Part shown: positions 1 to 7,508 of the stretch, piece by piece | Layout of the letters: each line of letters opens with the position of its first letter | Position numbering within the stretch: position 1 is the stretch's first letter | Assembly (NCBI GenBank): GCA_947448795.1 | Contig: CANFOZ010000025.1 | Span: 1-33,175, forward strand | Source of the DNA: Bacteroidota bacterium | Lineage (GTDB): Bacteria; Bacteroidota; Bacteroidia; AKYH767-A; JAHEYN01 | DNA length: 33,175 nt | Direction of reading: 5' to 3' | The notes under the pieces: generated by a model | Database searches by the model: none | Seen by the model: only the letters and a program-made list of their open reading frames with translations | Told to the model about the DNA's origin: nothing | Translations under genes and position numbers: made by a program

Positions 1-405
1 CGTGCCCAGTGCAAGCAGGAGGCCGACACAATCAAGTCATCAGCAATCATTCATACTTTTTACGCGCACCACATTCGCAGCCATGCTAATTGGATGGAAG
101 CGGCTGTGTCTAAATTATCCGAAAATGTATATCTAACCATTGATGCTGATGGCTTTGACCCTGCGGTTATTCCAGCGGTAGGCACTGCTGAGCCTAATGG
201 TTTGTTTTGGAATGAAACATTGGAGTTTTTAAGGATGGTGTTTCAGCGCAAGAATGTGATTGGTTTTGATGTGGTAGAGTGTGCTCCGATGGAGGGGCAG
301 ATCATTTCGGAATACACCCTTGCTAAATTGGTGTATCGCTTGATTGGCTACAAAGTGAATCATCAAGGAGCATCTAAAGTAAGTCCGGGTATTGGCAATG
401 AATAA
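1..405 (+). CDS. Agmatinase/arginase-family ureohydrolase (3' end, 5' truncated)
   Basis: The frame is open from the first base of the window, so this is the C-terminal 134 residues of a longer protein (the family usually has 280-340). It carries the metal-binding block TIDADGFDP (Asp-x-Asp plus a following Asp-Pro) near residues 44-52, then a Gly-Thr-x-Glu-Pro-x-Gly segment and the closing IGFDVVECAP block, which together are the conserved C-terminal half of the binuclear manganese ureohydrolases. These enzymes hydrolyse guanidino groups to urea (arginase, agmatinase, formimidoylglutamase). The spacing and the TAEPNGL segment resemble agmatinase-type members more than true arginase, but substrate cannot be assigned from a fragment. 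The stop overlaps the start of accC by 8 bases, so the two are co-transcribed. Confidence 0.85.
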   Translation, partial: RAQCKQEADTIKSSAIIHTFYAHHIRSHANWMEAAVSKLSENVYLTIDADGFDPAVIPAVGTAEPNGLFWNETLEFLRMVFQRKNVIGFDVVECAPMEGQIISEYTLAKLVYRLIGYKVNHQGASKVSPGIGNE

Positions 406-1879
406 AATCCTTATAGCGAATAGAGGCGAGATCGCCTTGCGCATCATGCGTTCAGCGCGGGAGATGGGTATTAAGACGGTGGCTGTGTTTTCAGAAGCCG
501 ATCGTAAATCCTTGCATGTTCGCTATGCCGACGAAGCTATTTGTATTGGTGAGGCAGCATCCTCAGCGTCGTATTTGGTGATGGATAAAATAATTGCTGC
601 GGCAAAGCAAACAGGCGCCGATGCCATACACCCAGGTTATGGTTTTCTGTCTGAGAACGCAGCATTTGCTCGAAAAGTAACACAGTCGGGCATCACCTTT
701 GTTGGACCTTCAGCCGAATCGATGGAAGTAATGGGAAGCAAGCTTGGCGCCAAGGCGGCGGCCAAAAAGTTTGATGTTCCTATGGTTCCAGGAACGGATA
801 CCGCTATTGATAAAATCGAAGATGCCAAAAGCATTGCCGATCAGATTGGCTATCCAGTTTTAATAAAGGCTTCTGCAGGTGGTGGTGGAAAAGGCATGCG
901 CCTTGTTGAAAAAAGCGAACAGTTTGCCCAGGAAGCCGCTAGCGCAATGAGTGAAGCAAAGTCCTCTTTTGGCGATGGATCGGTGTTTATTGAGAAATAT
1001 ATAGGGTCTCCTCGTCACGTGGAGATTCAGGTGATGGGTGATACACACGGCAACATGGTGTATCTATTTGAACGCGAGTGTTCGGTTCAGCGTCGTCATC
1101 AGAAGGTAGTTGAAGAAGCGCCATCCGTTGTGCTTACCCCAGCGGTGCGCAAGAATATGGGCGAATGCGCTGTCCGGGTGGCTCGTGCTGCTGGTTATTA
1201 CAATGCGGGCACGGTTGAGTTTTTAGTGGATGAGCAATTGAATTTCTACTTCTTGGAAATGAACACGCGACTGCAAGTAGAGCATCCTGTAACCGAGATG
1301 ATAACGGGTATTGATTTAGTAAAAGAGCAGATTCGTGTTGCCCGTGGAGAGCGTTTGAGCTTTACACAAGATGACCTTGCGATAAATGGCCACTCCATTG
1401 AGGTTCGTGTTTATGCAGAAGATCCATCGACTAATTTTTTGCCTGATATTGGCAACTTGAAAATTTACAAGATACCGCAAGGTCCTGGTGTACGCGTTGA
1501 CGATGGTTTTGAAGAAGGCATGGATATTCCGATTTATTATGATCCGATGATTGCCAAGTTGATTGTGCATGGAAAGGATAGGGAAGAGGCCATTGAGCGG
1601 ATGAAACGTGCGATTCATGAATACCAAATAGCCGGCGTAGCTACCACGCTTCCTTTTTGTCTTTTTGTGATGAACCACGAAGCCTTTGTAAGTGGACGTT
1701 TTGATACGCATTTTGTAGGGACGTATTTTAGTCCTGAAAAGCTATTCGCAGATAATGATGACGAGGCACGCATTGCTGCGATGCTCAGCGCTCATTTGCT
1801 CGGGGCGGAAACAACATTTAACGCTCAAACTGCGTTAAAGGACAGCCCATCTGCTTGGAAAAAGAACCGTTTGGAATAG
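398..1879 (+). CDS. accC: Biotin carboxylase subunit of acyl-CoA carboxylase
   Basis: Carboxylates biotin on a carrier protein using ATP and bicarbonate, the first half-reaction of acetyl-/propionyl-CoA carboxylase. The N-terminal biotin carboxylase domain starts with the classic KILIANRGEIALRI; the ATP-grasp glycine loop KASAGGGGKGM is near residues 160-170, FERECSVQRRHQKVVEE follows near 215-235, and the catalytic EMNTRLQVEHPVTE block near 287-300. The C-terminal carboxylase domain follows. At 493 residues it is about 40 longer than E. coli AccC. I chose the ATG at 398 over a TTG two codons upstream because MNKILIANRGEIA is the family N-terminus. No biotin carrier or carboxyltransferase gene lies in the window, so whether it serves acetyl-CoA or propionyl-CoA carboxylation is open. 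It overlaps the upstream ureohydrolase gene by 8 bases. Confidence 0.93.
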   Translation: MNKILIANRGEIALRIMRSAREMGIKTVAVFSEADRKSLHVRYADEAICIGEAASSASYLVMDKIIAAAKQTGADAIHPGYGFLSENAAFARKVTQSGITFVGPSAESMEVMGSKLGAKAAAKKFDVPMVPGTDTAIDKIEDAKSIADQIGYPVLIKASAGGGGKGMRLVEKSEQFAQEAASAMSEAKSSFGDGSVFIEKYIGSPRHVEIQVMGDTHGNMVYLFERECSVQRRHQKVVEEAPSVVLTPAVRKNMGECAVRVARAAGYYNAGTVEFLVDEQLNFYFLEMNTRLQVEHPVTEMITGIDLVKEQIRVARGERLSFTQDDLAINGHSIEVRVYAEDPSTNFLPDIGNLKIYKIPQGPGVRVDDGFEEGMDIPIYYDPMIAKLIVHGKDREEAIERMKRAIHEYQIAGVATTLPFCLFVMNHEAFVSGRFDTHFVGTYFSPEKLFADNDDEARIAAMLSAHLLGAETTFNAQTALKDSPSAWKKNRLE

Positions 1880-1904
1880 AAATTGCCTACCCTTACAAGT
1901 GCGC

Positions 1905-2486
1905 ATGAAAACCGTTTTCTTAGTCACGCTTTTTTTTGTTGCTATTAGTTTGGGCTTTGCCCAAATGCCCGATGGAAAAATTATTTTGCCAGCGAAGGTT
2001 GTAGGATTAGACACGATACCTGTTGTATCTCTTCGTGTTGTTGAGGTGTCCGCTTTTGTTGGCAAAGCTAAATCGGTGGCTTACTACAAGCTTAAAAACA
2101 ACGTACGCGTTGCCTTGCCTTATGCGCGGAAAGCCGCAGCTACCTTAGCTGAAATAAACGACAAGTCGCTTACCTTTAAAAACAACAGAGAGCGAAAGCG
2201 GTACTTGAATGAGCAAGAGGATATTCTGAAAGCTCAATTTGAAGACAAGCTTAAAGACTTGACGGTAACGCAGGGACAAATTCTTATCAAGTTGATAGAT
2301 CGGGAAACCGGTGCAAGCACTTACGCCTTAGTGAAAGATCTGAAGGGTGGAATCAATGCTGTTTTTTGGCAGACGATCGCTCATTTCTGGGGATCAAACC
2401 TGAAGGTTAAATATGACCCGAAAGGCGAAGATGAAATGATGGAGCAGGTGGTGCAAGAGCTCGATTACGAGAGTTCGCGACGTTAG
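1905..2486 (+). CDS. Secreted DUF4294 family protein
   Basis: A 193-residue protein with a clear Sec signal peptide: Lys at position 2, a hydrophobic stretch VFLVTLFFVAISLGFA and a likely cleavage before Gln. The mature part has the pattern of DUF4294, a Bacteroidota-specific family of unknown function: a central KNNVRVALPYARKAAATL segment, a charged helical region (about residues 85-110) rich in Lys, Arg and Glu, and a C-terminal block containing GGINAVFWQTIAHFWGSNLK. I chose the ATG at 1905 rather than the GTG at 1899 because it gives a canonical signal peptide. It follows accC after 25 bases and is probably in the same transcript. Its stop codon directly abuts the stop of the convergent DUF4199 gene with no base between them. 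No enzymatic motif is visible. Confidence 0.8.
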   Translation: MKTVFLVTLFFVAISLGFAQMPDGKIILPAKVVGLDTIPVVSLRVVEVSAFVGKAKSVAYYKLKNNVRVALPYARKAAATLAEINDKSLTFKNNRERKRYLNEQEDILKAQFEDKLKDLTVTQGQILIKLIDRETGASTYALVKDLKGGINAVFWQTIAHFWGSNLKVKYDPKGEDEMMEQVVQELDYESSRR

Positions 2487-3038
2487 TTAAAAGGTCGAGT
2501 TTTTGTTGAGTTTTCTTTGGCGGAGGCTTTTAGCAATTAATGGGGCAGAAAGGGAGAAAATCGTTCCAAACAAAAGGGTAGTTAAAAATTGTCTTTTAAT
2601 GAGCCATGTTGTGCTAAATGGCTGCAGCATGTTCCTTAATTCAACTTTGATTAACTCAGGGGCGAGGTCTTGTGCTTGAAGGTCGCTAATAAAACGCTCA
2701 CGCATTAAATCCACCAAGTCATTATTGATGTATTCGTTGTAAACAAACATAAAAAAGCAGCTAGAAAACGCGGTAAACATACTTATTAGAAGGCAGTTCT
2801 GTAAATTCGACACATACGAAGATTGCCCTTCATACACTCTCCTTTTTTCATTCAATCCTAAAAAAATTAGTATAAAAAGCACCGGAAGAGAGAGGTACGC
2901 AGAATAGATAACTAATTCAGGAAATGCGTTTCTGAAAAGGTGTTGGATATTAATTTGAATGCAGAAAATAAATCCACCTATAAGGCCATATTTTAAGGGC
3001 ACTTTAATCAAACTACTACTTGGAAAATCGATGCTCAT
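2487..3038 (-). CDS. DUF4199-like integral membrane protein
   Basis: A 183-residue protein with four predicted membrane segments: about residues 13-32, 43-62, 82-102 and 148-168. The arrangement, a pair of N-terminal helices, a third helix, a polar stretch containing several Glu/Asp residues (FISDLQAQDLAPELIKVEL) and a final helix, matches Bacteroidota DUF4199 proteins, whose function is unknown. The assignment rests on topology and general resemblance, not on a catalytic motif. It has its own well-formed promoter (3064-3094), separate from the UPF0316 and sirtuin genes upstream, and converges with the DUF4294 gene so closely that the stop codons abut, so the two transcripts probably overlap at their 3' ends. 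Confidence 0.7.
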   Translation of the reverse strand: MSIDFPSSSLIKVPLKYGLIGGFIFCIQINIQHLFRNAFPELVIYSAYLSLPVLFILIFLGLNEKRRVYEGQSSYVSNLQNCLLISMFTAFSSCFFMFVYNEYINNDLVDLMRERFISDLQAQDLAPELIKVELRNMLQPFSTTWLIKRQFLTTLLFGTIFSLSAPLIAKSLRQRKLNKNSTF

Positions 3039-3063
3039 TTATGGTGAAGGGTTTTCGTCTTAG

Positions 3064-3094
3064 CAAACATAAGCAAAATTCACCGAAAAACAAA
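3064..3094 (-). promoter_or_regulatory. Bacteroidota-type promoter for the DUF4199 gene
   Basis: On the minus strand the sequence reads TTTG, a 19-base spacer, then TATGTTTG. This is an exact match to the Bacteroidota primary sigma consensus (TTTG, about 19 bases, TAnnTTTG). The predicted start of transcription lies near 3060, leaving a short leader of about 20 bases before the ATG at 3038. It is the best promoter match in the window. Confidence 0.8.
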
Positions 3095-3118
3095 TGACCG
3101 GAACAATGCATTTATAAT

Positions 3119-3706
3119 CTATTTTGAATTCGTAAGCATGCGACTGAAGTAACCACTCGATTCACTGCCTGGAAAAACACCTTGTCTTGCCACTTTGACA
3201 TCTTCAAGGGAATAGAAGGAGTTTGGATTAAAATCTTGAATGATTTTAACCACAGGACCGAGGTCTTTACGTTTAATTACGGTAAATATAATTTTGACGG
3301 GGCCTTTCGAACCATGGCCGTCGATAACGGTTACACCAAGATTCAAGTTTTGTAAGTTGCTTACTAGTTCGTCGCAGGCTTGGCTAGTGATAACGCGAAG
3401 TACCTGAACTCCCAGTGCCAGTTTCTCATCGATTTTCATGCCAATAACGGTGCCGGTTGCAAATCCACCTGCCCATGCGAAATAGCACATAAAATTATTC
3501 AGATTTTTCATTATTTGACTAATTACCACAAGCCAAATAAGCACTTCGAAGAAGCCTAGCAAGGGCACTATTTTACGCAATCCTTTCGAAATGAATATGT
3601 GCCTTAAGGTTCCCAAAGTGACATCCGTCATTCGCGAAAAAAAGATCATTAGCGGCAGGACCAGCCAATTAAAAAGGTCACTACTTAGAAAGTGTGGGCT
3701 GAGCAT
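3119..3706 (-). CDS. UPF0316/DUF2179 family membrane protein
   Basis: A 195-residue protein whose first 110 residues hold three membrane segments (about 12-28, 45-66 and 73-92) and whose C-terminal 80 residues form a small soluble domain, seen in GVTVIDGHGSKGPVKIIFTV and the following KRKDLGPVVKIIQDFNP. This is the architecture of the UPF0316 family (YebE of Bacillus; DUF5698 followed by DUF2179). The DUF2179 part occurs in many membrane proteins and is thought to be a ligand-binding or regulatory domain, but its role here is unknown. It is 18 bases downstream of the sirtuin gene on the same strand, so the two are probably one transcript. No function should be inferred from the pairing alone. 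Confidence 0.82.
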   Translation of the reverse strand: MLSPHFLSSDLFNWLVLPLMIFFSRMTDVTLGTLRHIFISKGLRKIVPLLGFFEVLIWLVVISQIMKNLNNFMCYFAWAGGFATGTVIGMKIDEKLALGVQVLRVITSQACDELVSNLQNLNLGVTVIDGHGSKGPVKIIFTVIKRKDLGPVVKIIQDFNPNSFYSLEDVKVARQGVFPGSESSGYFSRMLTNSK

Positions 3707-3724
3707 GCTAGGGCGGTATGATTG

Positions 3725-4417
3725 TTAAACTAATTCTTGAAGTAATTTAGCCATTCCAGCTACGGCATTTTCTGCAATGATACGAAAACCGAGCGTTGGG
3801 TCAATTATGTTTGCATCAGGGTCGATCACTATTCGGCTTGCTTGCTCTTTAACGGCGTGGATTAAACCTGCGGCAGGGTATACATTTAATGAGCTACCGA
3901 TGAGGATGAAAATGTCGGCTTGACCAACGCGGTGTTCTGCTTCAGAATAGGTAGGCACCGCTTCGCCAAACCAAACGATATGCGGTCTTAATTGCGATCC
4001 CATTTCGCAGGTGTCGCCAAGTTTGAGCTCCCATCCTTCAATTGGATATACGAGATTAGAGTCAAAAGTGCTTCGTGATTTTTTAATTTCACCATGCAGA
4101 TGCATGACAGAGCTCGAGCCAGCGCGTTCGTGTAAATCATCAACATTTTGTGTGATTATGACAACCTTGTATTTTTTTTCCAACTCCGCTAAGGCAAGGT
4201 GGGCGGCGTTGGGAATGGCCTCGATAATTTGTTTGCGCCGTTTATTGTAGAACTCGAGCACAAGATTTGGATTTCGATGCCATGCCTCAGGCGTAGCAAC
4301 ATCTTCGATTCGGTGCTCCTCCCAAAGTCCGTTGCTCTTTCGAAACGTATTGATACCGCTCTCAGCACTAATGCCTGATCCTGTAAGTACGACGATGGTT
4401 TTTAATTTGTTTTGCAA
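3725..4417 (-). CDS. cobB: NAD-dependent protein deacylase (sirtuin)
   Basis: Sirtuins remove acyl groups from lysines using NAD and release O-acyl-ADP-ribose and nicotinamide. Visible motifs: the NAD-binding VVLTGSGISAESGI (about residues 9-22), ITQNVDDLHERAG (88-100), the catalytic histidine in HLHGE (His108), LRPHIVWFGEAVP (143-155) and GSSLNVYPAAGL near the end. Tyr57 and Arg60 in EFYNKRRKQ match the Tyr-x-x-Arg pair that binds succinyl or malonyl lysine in SIRT5 and E. coli CobB, so desuccinylase activity is likely. The zinc ribbon is degenerate: only Cys137 remains of the usual four cysteines. The start is a TTG; no ATG exists upstream in frame before the motif, so the exact start is less certain. 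At 230 residues it is the usual bacterial length. Confidence 0.92.
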   Translation of the reverse strand: MQNKLKTIVVLTGSGISAESGINTFRKSNGLWEEHRIEDVATPEAWHRNPNLVLEFYNKRRKQIIEAIPNAAHLALAELEKKYKVVIITQNVDDLHERAGSSSVMHLHGEIKKSRSTFDSNLVYPIEGWELKLGDTCEMGSQLRPHIVWFGEAVPTYSEAEHRVGQADIFILIGSSLNVYPAAGLIHAVKEQASRIVIDPDANIIDPTLGFRIIAENAVAGMAKLLQELV

Positions 4418-4516
4418 AGCTTGGTTTTTAAAAATGGTATTGAAGGAGTTTCTTTTCAGATACTTGAAGTTGCTTTGTTTATCTAGTTTTTATAAAGAGG
4501 TAGCTTTTATGTTAAC

Positions 4517-4549
4517 AAAAAAGCCCTGCTCTTTTGAGCAAGGCTTTTT
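4517..4549 (-). terminator. Rho-independent terminator of the PepSY-like gene
   Basis: A hairpin pairs 4518-4531 with 4536-4549: thirteen base pairs with one C/A mismatch (4526/4541) around a TTTT loop (4532-4535). Because the outer stem is A-rich on one side and T-rich on the other it provides a U tract in both directions. It lies just 3' of the PepSY-like gene (stop at 4568) on the minus strand and so isolates that gene from the sirtuin operon. Confidence 0.85.
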
Positions 4550-4567
4550 GTAAAAGCAATAAAGTTC

Positions 4568-4984
4568 TTAAACTAATATTTCTCCGGAAGCCTTGATTTT
4601 GCCTGTTTTTTCCACACCGTTAGCGGCTTTTAGAACAACACGGAAATATTGGCCTTGAATGGCGTCATCAACTTTGAATGAGCCAATGATCACACCACCA
4701 TTGAGTACTTTTTGTCCAGAAGCAACAACAGCAGCAGGAAGGCTTGATGCAGCTACTGAAAATTCTGTGTTCATCCAAGTTCCTGTTGAAGCAAACAAAC
4801 CTTTCATTACTTGGCCACCCATTTTAAAATCAACATTGTAGTTGGCTTGAACGCCAGTCCATACTGCTCCTGTAGCGGTTGGGTATTTTGCAGCAAAACT
4901 CTTAAGCACAACATCTGGAGTAGCAGCGAAAGAGAAGGTAGCAAATAGAATTGCTGTTAGAAATGCAAGGAGGTTTTTTTTCAT
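4568..4984 (-). CDS. Secreted PepSY-like domain protein
   Basis: A 138-residue exported protein. Residues 1-20 (MKKNLLAFLTAILFATFSFA) form a textbook signal peptide with cleavage after Ala20. The next stretch has the PepSY-like (former DUF2874) pattern seen in small Bacteroidota periplasmic proteins: a short helix ending in FAAKYPTATGAVWT, then beta strands NYNVDFKMGGQVMKGLFASTG with the GxWxxTE-like turn TGTWMNTEFSV. The C-terminal half is a second, less recognisable repeat of similar strand pattern. The family is proposed to bind peptides or metal-stressed envelope components; no specific function is established. It is a single-gene unit: its own promoter at 5017-5046 and a strong terminator at 4517-4549. 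Confidence 0.78.
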   Translation of the reverse strand: MKKNLLAFLTAILFATFSFAATPDVVLKSFAAKYPTATGAVWTGVQANYNVDFKMGGQVMKGLFASTGTWMNTEFSVAASSLPAAVVASGQKVLNGGVIIGSFKVDDAIQGQYFRVVLKAANGVEKTGKIKASGEILV

Positions 4985-5016
4985 AAAAGGTAGGTTTTAG
5001 TGTTTTTTTGTTTATG

Positions 5017-5046
5017 CAAATATAAATATTTTTAATCAAAAACAAA
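5017..5046 (-). promoter_or_regulatory. Promoter of the PepSY-like gene
   Basis: On the minus strand TTTG (5043-5046), an 18-base spacer and TATATTTG (5017-5024) match the Bacteroidota -33/-7 consensus. Predicted transcription starts near 5013, about 30 bases before the ATG at 4984. The -33 element sits inside the T-rich tail of the dapD terminator. Confidence 0.75.
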
Positions 5047-5065
5047 AGCACCTCTAGTGTGCTTT
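5034..5065 (-). terminator. Terminator of dapD, overlapping its stop codon
   Basis: A seven base-pair stem (5045-5051 with 5059-5065) with a seven-base loop is followed on the minus strand by a T-rich tract (5034-5044). The stem takes in two bases of the dapD stop codon (5064-5066) and overlaps the -33 box of the next promoter. Confidence 0.55.
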
Positions 5066-5870
5066 AAACAGCCACCGCATGCTCTCGCAATGCCTCATTC
5101 AGGGATGTTTTTAGGTCGGTACTTTCTTTTCGTTGACCTATAATTAGTGCACAGGGAACTTGGTATTCGCCGGCAGGAAAACGCTTCATGAAGGAGCCGG
5201 GAATAACCACAGCCCGCGGCGGCACTGAGCCTTTAAATTCTATTGGGCTTGTGTTTGTTACATCAATGATTCGGGTACTTGCTGTAAGCACAACATTGGC
5301 ACCAAGAACGGCTTCGCGACCGATGTGAACGCCTTCGACAACGATGCATCGCGATCCGATGAAGCAGCCGTCTTCCACGATCACTGGAGCCGCTTGCAAG
5401 GGCTCCAATACGCCGCCAATACCAACGCCTCCGCTAAGGTGTACATTTTTGCCAATTTGTGCGCAGGATCCAACGGTAGCCCAGGTGTCGACCATGGTGC
5501 CTCCGCCAACATAGGCGCCAATGTTGACATAGGAGGGCATTAAAATAACATCCGGAGCTAAGTATGCTCCATATCGCGCAGCTGCAGTAGGGACGGCACG
5601 AACACCAAGTTCGGCATAACCCGATTTGAGCTTCATTTTGTCGTGAAACTCCAATTCACCGGCTTTCCAAGTTTCGTTCTTGCGAATGGAGAAATACAAG
5701 AGAATGGCCTTCTTCACCCATTCGTTTACTTGCCATCCATTGGCAGTTGGCTCGGCCGCACGGAAGCGTCCTTTGTCGAGGTCTTCGATAGCAGCTTCGA
5801 TAGCAGCTTGTGTTTCGGCGGTTTTTACTAATTGCCGGTTTTCCCAGGCTTGCTCTATAAGTTGGCGCAT
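5064..5870 (-). CDS. dapD: 2,3,4,5-tetrahydropyridine-2,6-dicarboxylate N-succinyltransferase
   Basis: Transfers a succinyl group from succinyl-CoA to tetrahydrodipicolinate in the succinylase branch of lysine and meso-diaminopimelate synthesis. The 268 residues match the family length (about 270). An N-terminal helical domain ends near residue 100; a left-handed beta-helix built of hexapeptide repeats follows (VIVEDGCFIGSRCIVVEGV and IGREAVLGANVVLTAS are clear turns). Signature segments are AVPTAAARYGAYLAPDVILM, PSYVNIGAYVGGGTMVDTWA and SCAQIGKNVHLSGGVGIGGV. The C-terminus contains PPRAVVIPGS. It is probably monocistronic: divergent from ruvX and closed by a hairpin overlapping its stop codon. 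Confidence 0.96.
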   Translation of the reverse strand: MRQLIEQAWENRQLVKTAETQAAIEAAIEDLDKGRFRAAEPTANGWQVNEWVKKAILLYFSIRKNETWKAGELEFHDKMKLKSGYAELGVRAVPTAAARYGAYLAPDVILMPSYVNIGAYVGGGTMVDTWATVGSCAQIGKNVHLSGGVGIGGVLEPLQAAPVIVEDGCFIGSRCIVVEGVHIGREAVLGANVVLTASTRIIDVTNTSPIEFKGSVPPRAVVIPGSFMKRFPAGEYQVPCALIIGQRKESTDLKTSLNEALREHAVAV

Positions 5871-5888
5871 GTTCGGTGTAAATTTTCG

Positions 5889-5920
5889 TAAATGTATTTA
5901 AGAAGTAGCCACATTAACAA
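5889..5920 (-). promoter_or_regulatory. Possible dapD promoter
   Basis: On the minus strand TTG (5918-5920), a 21-base spacer and TACATTTA (5889-5896) resemble the Bacteroidota consensus with one mismatch in the -7 box. It lies 18 bases upstream of the dapD ATG, in the divergent dapD-ruvX spacer. Confidence 0.4.
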
Positions 5921-5957
5921 GTACTTTCTGAAAGAAATGAGTTCGGAAAGCAATGCT

Positions 5958-5965
5958 TACCTTTG
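5958..5965 (+). promoter_or_regulatory. -7 element abutting ruvX
   Basis: TACCTTTG is an exact TAnnTTTG match placed four bases before the ruvX ATG. With the usual distance from this box to the transcription start, the mRNA would begin at or within a few bases of the start codon. No convincing -33 TTG is seen at the right distance. Confidence 0.45.
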
Positions 5966-5969
5966 TTGC

Positions 5970-6383
5970 ATGGCTAGAATTATGTCGATCGACTACGGAA
6001 CAAAGCGCGTTGGCATAGCCGTGACCGATCCAGGTCAGATTATTGCAACCTCGCTAGACACGATACATGCGAGTAAAGTTATTGAGTATTTAAAAGCATA
6101 TTTTGCAAAGGAAGAGGTGGAAGCATTGGTTGTTGGTGACCCTATTCCCGTTGGCGCTGATCGCGGCAAGATGGCCAAATTATCGGATAACTTTGTAAAG
6201 AGTTTGCAGAAAGCATTTCCTGACCTTCCTATACATCGTTTCGACGAGCGCTTCACCTCGCGCATGGCTTCGCAAGTGATTGCGATGAGCGGGATGGGAA
6301 AAATAAAAAGACAAGATAAATCGCTTGTTGATAAAATAAGCGCAACAATCATCTTGCAAGATTACATGCAGTATAAAAAATAA
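5970..6383 (+). CDS. ruvX: Pre-16S rRNA nuclease / Holliday junction resolvase-like protein RuvX (YqgF)
   Basis: A 137-residue RNase H-fold nuclease of the YqgF family, which completes 5' maturation of 16S rRNA and was also proposed as a Holliday junction resolvase. Visible landmarks: the N-terminal IMSIDYGTKRVGIAVTDP with the first catalytic Asp, the central LVVGDPIPVGADRG, FDERFTSRMA with the second acidic residue, and the C-terminal KISATIILQDYM with the last position of the family (KxxAxxILQxY). I chose the ATG at 5970 rather than an upstream non-ATG start because MARIMSIDYG is the family N-terminus and a TAnnTTTG box lies immediately before it. def follows after 24 bases. Confidence 0.93.
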   Translation: MARIMSIDYGTKRVGIAVTDPGQIIATSLDTIHASKVIEYLKAYFAKEEVEALVVGDPIPVGADRGKMAKLSDNFVKSLQKAFPDLPIHRFDERFTSRMASQVIAMSGMGKIKRQDKSLVDKISATIILQDYMQYKK

Positions 6384-6395
6384 AAAGTAAAACGA

Positions 6396-6403
6396 TATTT
6401 TTG
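6396..6403 (+). promoter_or_regulatory. -7 element abutting def
   Basis: TATTTTTG, an exact TAnnTTTG match, ends four bases before the def ATG, the same spacing as at ruvX. The 24-base ruvX-def gap also fits simple read-through, so this may be an additional internal promoter. Confidence 0.4.
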
Positions 6404-6407
6404 CCTC

Positions 6408-6962
6408 ATGATACTACCTATTGTAGCATTCGGTGATCCCGTGCTAAAAAAGAAAGCCGTTGATATTGGGATGGATTATCCCAATCTTCAGGTCTTGATT
6501 GACAACATGTACCAAACCATGCGCCATGCAAGCGGTGTAGGATTAGCAGCCCCGCAGATTGGCTTAGCGATCCGTTTGTTTATTGTTGATACATCGACGA
6601 TGGAGGATGAGAAAGTGGGAGATTTCTCGCAGGTTTTCATCAATGCCGTTATAGAAGAAGAGAAGGGCGAGTTGTGGAAATATAATGAAGGATGCCTGAG
6701 TATTCCTGGTGTTCGAGAAGACATCTACCGTCATCCGAATATAAAGCTTACCTATTACGATGAGCAATTTGTGAAGCACAGCAAGCATTTCGACGGTGTC
6801 ATCGCGCGCATCATTCAGCATGAATACGATCATATTGAAGGTGTTCTTTTCACCGATCGCATATCCGTTTTGCGCAAGCGCGTTTTGAAAAACCGTTTGG
6901 CCGGTGTTTCTAAAGGCATTGTTAATGTTGATTATAAAATGCGTTTTCCTGTTAAACGATAA
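6408..6962 (+). CDS. def: Peptide deformylase
   Basis: Removes the formyl group from the initiator methionine of new proteins. All three family motifs are intact: motif I GVGLAAPQIG (residues 43-52), motif II EGCLSIPG with the metal ligand Cys96, and motif III QHEYDH with His138, Glu139 and His142 (the other two ligands and the general base). The length of 184 residues is normal for type I enzymes. It sits 24 bases after ruvX and 10 bases before the TPR lipoprotein gene, so the three probably share a transcript. The formyltransferase fmt, its functional partner, is also in this window (21835-22791) but on a different transcript. Confidence 0.96.
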   Translation: MILPIVAFGDPVLKKKAVDIGMDYPNLQVLIDNMYQTMRHASGVGLAAPQIGLAIRLFIVDTSTMEDEKVGDFSQVFINAVIEEEKGELWKYNEGCLSIPGVREDIYRHPNIKLTYYDEQFVKHSKHFDGVIARIIQHEYDHIEGVLFTDRISVLRKRVLKNRLAGVSKGIVNVDYKMRFPVKR

Positions 6963-6972
6963 TTCAAAGTAA

Positions 6973-7500
6973 ATGAAAAAGGCTGCTGTTATCTTACTTC
7001 TCATTACGCTTGTTGCGTGTTCTTCAAAACAAGATCAAGCTACAACAGACATTAAAAACATGGAGCAGGCGCTTAAGTCGGATGCGAGTAAGAAAGAAAT
7101 TGATCCGAGGAAAGGACGTGATTTAATTACCGCCTATGTGGATTATTCGAAGGCCTATCCATCAGATAGTTTTGCTGCCGAATGTCTTTTTAGGGCTGCT
7201 GAGTTGGCCAATGGGATGCGCGCACCAATTGAGGCCTTGGAGTATTATAGTCAAGTGTATCAAAAATTCCCTGCTAGTAAAAATGCGCCAATATGCCTTT
7301 TTTTGCAGGGCTTTGTTTACGAAAACAACCTTAAAAATCCTCAGAAAGCAAAAGCCTTTTACGAGGAGTTTTTAAAAAAATACCCGACACATGCACTTGC
7401 CAATGATGTGCGCTTTTCGTTGCAGCATGTTGGAATGAGTGATGAGGAGCTGATTAAATTGTTTGAGACGCAGAATCAGACGCAGCCTTCTGTTCAATAA
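6973..7500 (+). CDS. TPR-containing lipoprotein
   Basis: A 175-residue lipoprotein. The signal sequence ends in a lipobox LVAC with the acylated Cys at position 16, followed by Ser-Ser-Lys-Gln-Asp. The mature part is helical and contains two tetratricopeptide-like units: AAECLFRAAELANGMRAPIEALEYYSQVYQKFP (about residues 67-100, with the A-x-x-Y-Y...FP spacing) and ICLFLQGFVYENNLKNPQKAKAFYEEFLKKYP (about 105-137). It resembles the C-terminal TPR part of YbgF/CpoB-like envelope proteins, but no pal or tol genes are nearby. No specific role is visible. It starts 10 bases after def. Confidence 0.75.
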   Translation: MKKAAVILLLITLVACSSKQDQATTDIKNMEQALKSDASKKEIDPRKGRDLITAYVDYSKAYPSDSFAAECLFRAAELANGMRAPIEALEYYSQVYQKFPASKNAPICLFLQGFVYENNLKNPQKAKAFYEEFLKKYPTHALANDVRFSLQHVGMSDEELIKLFETQNQTQPSVQ

Positions 7501-7508
7501 TTTCTTTG

